Shown: positions 22,250 to 28,843 of the stretch, one piece after another
How positions within the stretch are numbered: the stretch's first letter is position 1
Layout of the letters: each line of letters begins with the position of its first letter
Assembly: GCA_000433355.1 (NCBI GenBank)
Contig: FR893141.1
Span: 1-30,829 of the forward strand
Reading direction: 5' to 3'
Origin: Alistipes sp. CAG:435
GTDB taxonomy: Bacteria; Bacteroidota; Bacteroidia; Bacteroidales; UBA932
Length of the DNA stretch: 30,829 bases
Position numbers and translations under genes: made by a program
Notes under the pieces: generated by a model
What the model was told of the DNA's origin: nothing
Database searches by the model: none
The model's input: the letters and a program-made list of their open reading frames with translations, nothing else

Positions 22250-23716
22250 TTACCTGTTTTTGACCAATCGTCCTATTTTTTTCAACGACGGTGTGGAGTC
22301 CGGTGTGAAGTCGTTGGTGGAGTTGTTGGTGTCGGTCAGCTTGCCGTCATTGCCTCTCTTGCGGAGGACGGACTTGCCGTAGCGCTCAGGGTCCTTGTCG
22401 ATCTTGCCGCAGTGTGTCCAGCCGGCGTCGATGGACTCATCCCAACTGGTGTACTGGAAGTCCTCCTCGATGGCGGTGTTCACGCCGTCCAGAACCCAAG
22501 TGTTAGGAATCTTGTAGGCTTTGGAGATGCTCATCTCAAAGTCTCCGGCGAGGGAGTGGTTGATGTATTTGCCTTCCCACTTATAGCCGGCGAGGTAGGA
22601 TTCCTTTGTGACACCGTAAGGTGGCATAGAGATGATATAACCCTTGAATCCTCTGTCGTGGAGAACCCAGATTGAAAGTGAGTAAGTAAACCAGATGTCA
22701 AGGTTCGGCACATCCGGGTTGTCCACATCCTGGTTGGATGATGAGGTGGACTTGTCATACCATTCGAAATCAGCGCCGCTCAGATCGAATGAGTTCGGAT
22801 TGGTCGCCAGATGGTTCTGCGCGTTGTTCGCGATGATCAGGGATTTACCAGGCTCCACAGGAACATCGTGTCCGCCGCCAGGAATGACATAGACGGTTCC
22901 CACACCACAGGCCTCTTTCTTGATCGGATCCAGGAACTCAAACGGAGTCTTTGTGGAAGAAGGGTACTTTGCCTCTGAGATCATAAGGCCGTCAAGATAG
23001 AGAAGCTCGTCGGAGTTGTTCGTGATCTTAAAATACTGGTCCCCGTGGAACTTGTCCGGCTTGCCGGTTGTAGGAAGAGCGTTGCTGGTGAAGAACACTT
23101 CCTCGATAAGAACCTCGCCCGGCTCGATGTTTCTCCAGCTTTGCTCCAGAGAGACTTTCTCCAATTCCGCTCCGGCGGTTGTCTTGAGAACAACATCAGC
23201 GGTACGGTAAGCGTCGGTCCTGTTGGTGTCAAGCTGAAGGACGACACTGTCCTTTCTGGTCTCGGCCACGGAAATCCATTCCGGAGTCTCACCTACTTCA
23301 TACACATAGCCCTGAACGGCAGGGAAAGCGACTCTGCCACCTTTGCCTCTGACCTTCAAAGCGGAAGACTCAGGCTGCTCCGGCGGAACAGGACCGTTCT
23401 GGGTGATCTTGAAAGATCGCAGTCCGAGAGCCGTGTCGAATGTCAGCGTAGAGGTTCTCGGGGTAGCGTCCTCGTAAGGCTCGACCGTGACGGTGACCTC
23501 TGTGTCGGAAGTTCCGCTGAGAGCTGAGACCGTGTACCAGGTGTCTGTCTGCGGCACCTGTGCCGTCCAGTCTCTGTTGGTGGAGATGAAAACTTTCTGC
23601 TCGCCTCCGTTGGCGTCAAACTTCAACTCCTCGGTTGAAATTGTGAAGACCGGATTTTCATCTTTGCAGGCCGCAAGCGCGAGCGCTGCCGAAAGGATCA
23701 AAAGTAACTTTTTCAT
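22250..23716 (-). CDS. BACON/DUF4876 domain lipoprotein
   Basis: 488-aa lipoprotein (MKKLLLILSAALALAACKD, lipobox LAAC). Residues about 22-110 form a BACON-type beta-sandwich (LKFDANGGEQKVFISTNRDW ... FKITQNG). A second all-beta domain follows (about 115-195, ending VSLEQSWR). The DUF4876 domain spans about 200-485 (EVLIEEVFFTSNALPTTGK, DQYFKITNNSDE, YVIPGGGHDVPVEPGKSLII, near the end SVLRKRG). The IEEVFFT...YFKI.N segment resembles lamin-tail-like folds, an inference only. It is the last gene of the four-gene operon, 36 bp after the DUF6850 gene. The protein is probably surface exposed. Its function is unknown. Confidence 0.85.
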   Translation of the reverse strand: MKKLLLILSAALALAACKDENPVFTISTEELKFDANGGEQKVFISTNRDWTAQVPQTDTWYTVSALSGTSDTEVTVTVEPYEDATPRTSTLTFDTALGLRSFKITQNGPVPPEQPESSALKVRGKGGRVAFPAVQGYVYEVGETPEWISVAETRKDSVVLQLDTNRTDAYRTADVVLKTTAGAELEKVSLEQSWRNIEPGEVLIEEVFFTSNALPTTGKPDKFHGDQYFKITNNSDELLYLDGLMISEAKYPSSTKTPFEFLDPIKKEACGVGTVYVIPGGGHDVPVEPGKSLIIANNAQNHLATNPNSFDLSGADFEWYDKSTSSSNQDVDNPDVPNLDIWFTYSLSIWVLHDRGFKGYIISMPPYGVTKESYLAGYKWEGKYINHSLAGDFEMSISKAYKIPNTWVLDGVNTAIEEDFQYTSWDESIDAGWTHCGKIDKDPERYGKSVLRKRGNDGKLTDTNNSTNDFTPDSTPSLKKIGRLVKNR

Positions 23717-23752
23717 AATCTATTAGTTGTTAACAATGATTGAATTCTTTTT

Positions 23753-25282
23753 CTAAAACGCCAGTCCTATCGCGGCGGTCAGAAACCCAGCGTGCCCAAA
23801 GCCGTCGATGGCTCTGAACGTGAAATCCGGCCTGAGGAAAACGGCGGTGTTCTGCCCGACCTTGCGCTGGATTCCAAGGCTCAGTCCGGCTGTCGTCCGG
23901 TCTGAGGTGATCATCGAATGAAAATGCTCGTAATGATCCAGAACCCTCGCTTCAGTGTACTCCGCCGGAATCGAAAGCGTCCCGGCCATCCTGAATGCGT
24001 GGTTGAACCTCACCTCGGCGCTGAACAGCCACTCCTTGCGCGACTTCCTCAAACCCGCGTTCAAACCCGCCTCCGCGAATCCGAAGGCCATCTCCCTTTT
24101 CGGGAATATGTATTCGGCGGACGATTGGTAATATTCAAAGTCCGGCGCCACGCTGATCGTTCCTGCGGCTGACGGAATCTCCACCGCGCCTTTAAGATTG
24201 GCGGACAGAATCCGGTTCCGGTACATAGTCAGGGAACCTAACACAGCATATTCCTTGTTCTTGCCCGTGTCGATGATGTTCTCCGTGCTTTGCCGCAGCT
24301 CGTGGCCTATCCCTGCGAGAACATTCCACTTCACGGAGCCGCTGAGCCGTTTGTAACCGACAAGACCGTCCACTTTCTGAATCCACAGATCCGAGATCGG
24401 CACTTCATTGTTGGCGACCAGCAGACATTCGATGCCCAAGCTGTTGTAGGACAGCAATCCGGTCCAACCGTCGGGATGGCCCGGCGTGACCGTCGCGGAG
24501 ACTTCCCAACCGTGGCCATTGTACCTGCTTGAGGTAAAGTCTCCCGCACCGTCGAATCTGGCGAAATGGCTTCCCAGACCTGTGAAATGCAGTTCCGAGG
24601 TGTTCGCCCCAAGCGGATCATAGAAACTGACATCCTGCGACTGTTTGTAAACCCTGAACGCGGCGTTAAGGTCAAAGACATAGCCTTTGGCCGCGATTCC
24701 ACCGGTCAGCGCGGCGTTCAGGTCGGATGTGACCGATCTTGGACGCGGATCCACCTGACGGAACTCGTGCAGTGCCCTGTAACCACCGTAAACCCCGATG
24801 TGCGCCTTCCCGATCAGCCTGGACCAAGCTCCGTAGAATGAATATTGCTCCTTCTGGAGATTGCCGCCGATCGTGTCCACCATCACATCCGGGTAGAGCA
24901 GCTCAAAATCCGATGTGGAGTTCCAAAGGACGTTCCTTTTCACCCCTCTTGAATATTCCGCCCCGGCCCTGACCGCCGAATGGTTCTGCAATCTGATCAA
25001 TGAATATACCTTCACCGAACCCTGATCCAGCCCGTCGCCTTCCTGTGGCAGTAGAGCGTCATCCTCCCGGCGCAAGTCATAGACCGCCTTGATCTCTGAA
25101 TATGTCGGGATGTCCCAGAGCAGGAAACTGCCTGCGTTGTGGCCGGCGATCTCGCTTCGCCCCAAGGCACGGACAGGGGACAGATATCTCTCCGAGGCCG
25201 AGTTGACATCAGATTTATCTTGTCCACGGGCCGGTGTCACGGCCGCCAGAACTGTGAATATTATGCAGACGATCCTGTTCAT
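23753..25282 (-). CDS. DUF6850-type outer-membrane beta-barrel protein
   Basis: 509 aa, with a signal peptide (MNRIVCIIFTVLAAVTPARGQ). Alternating hydrophobic strands run throughout (for example AHIGVYGGYRALHEF, GWEVSATVTPGHP, AVFLRPDFTFRAI), and the final residue is phenylalanine (AAIGLAF), the usual outer-membrane barrel signature. I recognise the family as DUF6850 from its position beside DUF4876 and a TonB receptor in Bacteroidetes; the assignment is by memory of that arrangement. Its ATG overlaps the lipoprotein gene stop (ATGA, 25282-25279), so they are translationally coupled. It may be a second pore or a partner of the receptor. Confidence 0.75.
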   Translation of the reverse strand: MNRIVCIIFTVLAAVTPARGQDKSDVNSASERYLSPVRALGRSEIAGHNAGSFLLWDIPTYSEIKAVYDLRREDDALLPQEGDGLDQGSVKVYSLIRLQNHSAVRAGAEYSRGVKRNVLWNSTSDFELLYPDVMVDTIGGNLQKEQYSFYGAWSRLIGKAHIGVYGGYRALHEFRQVDPRPRSVTSDLNAALTGGIAAKGYVFDLNAAFRVYKQSQDVSFYDPLGANTSELHFTGLGSHFARFDGAGDFTSSRYNGHGWEVSATVTPGHPDGWTGLLSYNSLGIECLLVANNEVPISDLWIQKVDGLVGYKRLSGSVKWNVLAGIGHELRQSTENIIDTGKNKEYAVLGSLTMYRNRILSANLKGAVEIPSAAGTISVAPDFEYYQSSAEYIFPKREMAFGFAEAGLNAGLRKSRKEWLFSAEVRFNHAFRMAGTLSIPAEYTEARVLDHYEHFHSMITSDRTTAGLSLGIQRKVGQNTAVFLRPDFTFRAIDGFGHAGFLTAAIGLAF

Positions 25283-25692
25283 TTCAGTACTGTCAATTCA
25301 AGGTTCAAAGTCTCCTTGTCGTTCAGCAAGGTCACGGAGGTCATCGGCGAGTTGTAACCCGCGAAACGTACCTTCTTGCGCTGACCGTCGCTGAACACGG
25401 CCTTGCCGTCGAAGGAGATCATATATATTCCTTTCCTGAGCTTGACCGTGGCGGTCCCGACCTGAAATGTCGGAATATCATATTCCTGCCTCGTGTTGAG
25501 GTCTCGGATGAATGACCCGTCAAGGGAATTGTCCACCTCGACCCTTTCAATTCCGGCGCTGACGGACGGGCAGGTCACGTTGAGGGTCACAATCGAGAAT
25601 ACGTTCTGGCCGGAGTCTTTCTCGCAGCCGCAAAGGACGACCGAAAGCATCAGGAGAATATTTCGTATGGTTTTGTGTGTCAGCATATTCAT
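25279..25692 (-). CDS. Small lipoprotein of the TonB-receptor operon
   Basis: 137 aa. Hydrophobic signal with lipobox (LLMLSVVLCGC), then a single beta-rich domain (VFSIVTLNVTCPSV, ATVKLRKGIYMISFDG, LNLELTVLK). It resembles small DUF4906/DUF5074-like surface lipoproteins only in general shape; I do not recognise a family. The start ATG at 25692 overlaps the TonB-receptor stop (TAATG), and the stop overlaps the DUF6850 start. An alternative ATG is at 25686. Tight coupling on both sides suggests it is made in step with the receptor and may sit on its surface as a lid or ligand binder, in the way SusD does. That is an inference. Confidence 0.75.
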   Translation of the reverse strand: MNMLTHKTIRNILLMLSVVLCGCEKDSGQNVFSIVTLNVTCPSVSAGIERVEVDNSLDGSFIRDLNTRQEYDIPTFQVGTATVKLRKGIYMISFDGKAVFSDGQRKKVRFAGYNSPMTSVTLLNDKETLNLELTVLK

Positions 25693-28421
25693 TAAAGTTT
25701 GAAGTTAAGCTCCATTCCGAAGTACGGCAGGACGGAGCGGCGGACGAGGATGCCCATATTCGTCCTGTAGTCAGGCGAGACATCCAGAATCTTGTTCACG
25801 AACAGGGCGCAGGAGATCTTGTCGTGGTAGATCTTCTTGGTGGCCTTGAGGTTGATGTTCATACTGAACGGGATTCTGAAATAGATGGACATCGAAGGGG
25901 TATATTCCCGGATCATCTGCGCCAGGATTCCGTTCGCGGCGGATTCGTCCGTGAAAGGGTGGCTCTCCAGATTCTTGTCGATGTAGGATATCGGGCGGGC
26001 GTCTTTCGCCGTGTTCTGGCTTCCGGTGAACCATTGGCACTGGAACGAGGTCGAGAAGATCATCCCAAGCTTCGGGATCTGGGTGTCGAACATAAAGTTC
26101 GTGTTGAACACCTCGCGCAGGAAACCGTCCGTGTCCTTGTAGTAGCCGACGTAAGGATAGGTCTTGCCGGCCACGACCACCGAAGGCCTGTAATATGTCG
26201 GCTGGCTGTTGCTGTACCTCGTTCTGAACCAGGCGCCGCTGACGGTGACCTTGGTCCTTATCGGGCGGATTCTCGGAGCGGACAAGGTGAACTCAATGCC
26301 TTCCTTGAGGGTGCGGCTGCCGTTCGTGTTGAATGAATATCCCACCAGAAGCGTGTCCGGAACCCACAGGGTCGTCTCCACGGAAGGCGGGCCGGTAAGT
26401 GTGCTCTTGTCGATCGTCTCCTCTTGGTAGTCCTTGTAGATGAGCCGTGTGAACTCGCTGGCGTACCTGAACCCGGAGGTCATATCCTCCCTGAAATAGT
26501 CGATGTTGAACGAGAACTCCCGGCCGACCTGCACATCGGCGGCGATTTCCCACTTGAAGTTCCTCGCCGCCTTGAGACCGAAGTTGGTAGGATTAATCTT
26601 CAGCACATAGACGTTGATCCTGCGAAGATTCTCCTCGACAGGCCAGTAGTTCATCTGAGTGACATCGTAATAGATAGGATCCGGATAAAGCTGATCCATC
26701 GTCGGGAACTTCGTGTGCCATCCGGCTCCTCCGGACAGTCCGACCTTGACATCCTTGCCGAGGGATTTCTCCAGCCTGAGGTTCAGCCTCGGGTCGAAGT
26801 ACGGCTTCATATTCACTGAATATTCCTTTCCGGCTCCCGCCATCGCCGCCACCCTCACTCCGGCGAGCCATTCGGCCTTGAACCCGTTTCCGAAAGTCCA
26901 GACGGAATTGTCTTCGATGAAAGCCGACATCTGGTGTGTGGCCGGGATTGAGGAATAGTCTCTCGGGCGGACATTCATATCCACGGAGAACGGCCTCTCG
27001 GGATCGAATATGGTGCCTTTGCCGAAGTTCTTGTTGACATTCCACTGTGCACCGGCCTTGAATGTGTTTGAGATGCTCCCTAAGTCCTTGCGGAACTTCG
27101 CCGTGCCTTTGAGGTAAGCATAGAACGGCTTTCCGTCCACTTTCAGGGTGGCCTCGTACTTGTAAGGCACGATCGTGACATCGAACTCGCCCTCCTCCAG
27201 ACTGGTCGAAAGCGGCATCGGTGAACTATATTCCACGAATTTCCATCTGTCGATCAGGTCTTTCTCGTAGGTCAGGGACCCTGTGATGTCGAGGCTTTGG
27301 AAGAACGATTTCAGGCTCTTGCTCCGGACTGTATATTCCCCGCCCAGCGCGAAGCGGCTGTAGTTGGACTTGTAGGTCTCGATCGGACCGCAGTCGCCGA
27401 AGTCCAGATTCTTGTCGGACTTCTGGTTGTCGAACGAACCGGTGTAGTCCAGGCTTCCACTGAGGGTTCTGACAAGCTCCCCGGTCCAGGTCTTGCCGAT
27501 CCTGTAGCTTCCGGTCAGACGCTTGTAGTTCTGTCTCGTGTTCCTTGGATCCGCCCTGGAATCCAGAAAATTACCGCTGAAGTTCATCGTCAGCTTGTCG
27601 GTCTTGCCCCACTCCAGATCCTTGCCGAGGTAAAAGAGCTTGCTCTTCATATCGGCCTTGAAGCGGGCTCTGGTGTCGTTGCCGCCCTTGCGCCGCTTTA
27701 TGTTGACAAGGCCGCTGGTGAGGTCGCCATATTCAACTGAAGGGATTCCGCGGATGATCTCGACGGATTCCACATCCTCGGTTGTGATTGTGCGCATATC
27801 GACTCCGGCGTTGACGAATGATGATCCGTAGTTACTGTAGGCCGGTGTGGTCTGGAGGTTCGCGTCGTTGTTGACCGGAACTCCATCGATGAGGAAACGT
27901 GTTCCGAGGGATGAGGTGTTGTAGTTGTCACCGGAGACCGAAACAGCTCTCAAATCTATGGTCTTCGGAGTTGAGAATGAAGGATCTACGGAGCGTCCGC
28001 CTGGCAGCAACTCCAGCAGGTCAGCGAAACTTGACGGCTGGATATGCGCGATCGCGTCCTGCCCGATCCGTGACGAGCTTGTCAGCCCGTGGCTCTCGGT
28101 CGCCGTCACCACCACCTCGTTGATGGCGAATGAATCTTGGGCTAATGAATATCTTCCGTCCTTCCTTACCGCTGTGGTCAGCGTTTTGTAACCAAGACAA
28201 GTGATCTGAAGCGTCCCGCCGGTGGCCTTCAGCTTGAACCGCCCCAAAGAGTCAGTGACATCCCAGACCGCCTGGTTACCTTTTATGGTCACGGCGGCTC
28301 CGGCGACCGGCGAACCGTCCGCCTGATCGACAACGGTGCCGCCAACCTGGGCGAACGCGCTGATAGACAGCAACGTCGCCGCCACGATGATGGTTAATGA
28401 CTTTATTTTTGCCTCGAACAC
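25692..28421 (-). CDS. TonB-dependent outer-membrane receptor
   Basis: About 909 aa from the GTG at 28421. Signal peptide (KIKSLTIIVAATLLSISAFAQ), then a carboxypeptidase-regulatory-like domain (GGTVVDQADGSPVAGAAVTIKG, first 90 residues or so). The plug domain follows (FLIDGVPVNNDANLQT, VESVEIIRGIPSVEYGDLTSGLVNIKRRKG), and then a 22-strand-type barrel ending in PYFGMELNFKL. There is no SusD gene, so this is not a standard SusCD glycan locus. The frame is open to ATG 28463, but the predicted promoter (-7 at 28449-28456) lies downstream of that ATG, so the start is probably GTG 28421. It is first gene of a four-gene operon and divergent from feoAB, which makes an iron, haem or other metal ligand plausible. 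Confidence 0.9.
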   Translation of the reverse strand: MFEAKIKSLTIIVAATLLSISAFAQVGGTVVDQADGSPVAGAAVTIKGNQAVWDVTDSLGRFKLKATGGTLQITCLGYKTLTTAVRKDGRYSLAQDSFAINEVVVTATESHGLTSSSRIGQDAIAHIQPSSFADLLELLPGGRSVDPSFSTPKTIDLRAVSVSGDNYNTSSLGTRFLIDGVPVNNDANLQTTPAYSNYGSSFVNAGVDMRTITTEDVESVEIIRGIPSVEYGDLTSGLVNIKRRKGGNDTRARFKADMKSKLFYLGKDLEWGKTDKLTMNFSGNFLDSRADPRNTRQNYKRLTGSYRIGKTWTGELVRTLSGSLDYTGSFDNQKSDKNLDFGDCGPIETYKSNYSRFALGGEYTVRSKSLKSFFQSLDITGSLTYEKDLIDRWKFVEYSSPMPLSTSLEEGEFDVTIVPYKYEATLKVDGKPFYAYLKGTAKFRKDLGSISNTFKAGAQWNVNKNFGKGTIFDPERPFSVDMNVRPRDYSSIPATHQMSAFIEDNSVWTFGNGFKAEWLAGVRVAAMAGAGKEYSVNMKPYFDPRLNLRLEKSLGKDVKVGLSGGAGWHTKFPTMDQLYPDPIYYDVTQMNYWPVEENLRRINVYVLKINPTNFGLKAARNFKWEIAADVQVGREFSFNIDYFREDMTSGFRYASEFTRLIYKDYQEETIDKSTLTGPPSVETTLWVPDTLLVGYSFNTNGSRTLKEGIEFTLSAPRIRPIRTKVTVSGAWFRTRYSNSQPTYYRPSVVVAGKTYPYVGYYKDTDGFLREVFNTNFMFDTQIPKLGMIFSTSFQCQWFTGSQNTAKDARPISYIDKNLESHPFTDESAANGILAQMIREYTPSMSIYFRIPFSMNINLKATKKIYHDKISCALFVNKILDVSPDYRTNMGILVRRSVLPYFGMELNFKL

Positions 28422-28448
28422 TTTTTGATTTTCTTTTTTTTCAGGCTG

Positions 28449-28479
28449 CAAAATTATCATCAAACCAATCTTTGGTCAA
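28449..28479 (-). promoter_or_regulatory. Promoter of the TonB-receptor operon
   Basis: On the minus strand TTG (28479-28477), a 20-bp spacer and TAATTTTG (28456-28449) match the consensus. Transcription would start near 28444, only about 22 nt before the GTG. This is why the ATG at 28463 is unlikely to be used. Confidence 0.65.
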
Positions 28480-28491
28480 TGCCAATAAATT

Positions 28492-28505
28492 GGGAAAATA
28501 TTCCC
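28492..28505. promoter_or_regulatory. Palindrome GGGAA-N4-TTCCC upstream of the receptor promoter
   Basis: GGGAAAATATTCCC lies 12 bp upstream of the -33 element of the receptor operon, in the region shared with feoAB. It is a typical position for an activator or dual regulator. A second palindrome, AGTGCC-GT-GGCACT, is at 28562-28575. Apart from these and the feoAB promoter, I see no gene in 28480-28843. Confidence 0.35.
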
Positions 28506-28698
28506 GCTTCTTAACCACTCTTTGTGATGGTGACCAGCACGGTGATGCGCCCTCTCTTTTTAGTGCCGTGGCACTTAACTGCTTGTTTTATAGCTAAATG
28601 ACCGATATCATGGTCTTGGATTTGACACCAGGAGATGGCTCTTATAGTTGATAATCAACTTCTTGCCTGCCACGCTGGCGAATACCAACAGTTAGCGA

Positions 28699-28729
28699 TT
28701 GTGAAAATCTTACAAAATGAATATTTTTG
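28699..28729 (+). promoter_or_regulatory. Promoter of feoAB
   Basis: TTG (28699-28701), a 20-bp spacer and TATTTTTG (28722-28729) match the Bacteroidetes consensus. The start would be near 28734, giving a leader of about 110 nt. The leader contains a 13-codon frame, ATG 28753 to TGA 28794 (MLEEWDAGGVGGN), preceded by GAAGG. Confidence 0.65.
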
Positions 28730-28843
28730 TATCGTAATTTGAAGGTGTTACTATGCTGGAGGAGTGGGATGCCGGCGGTGTTGGTGGCAACTGAGAGATA
28801 ATTTTTACAGCAGGCAATCACTTGTCTGCGGGAGACAAGGTAT

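Noticed and set aside
28457..28463. ATG at 28463 as the TonB-receptor start
   Set aside because: It would lie upstream of the predicted transcription start and give an unusually long charged leader before the signal peptide. GTG 28421 fits better, though this is not proven.
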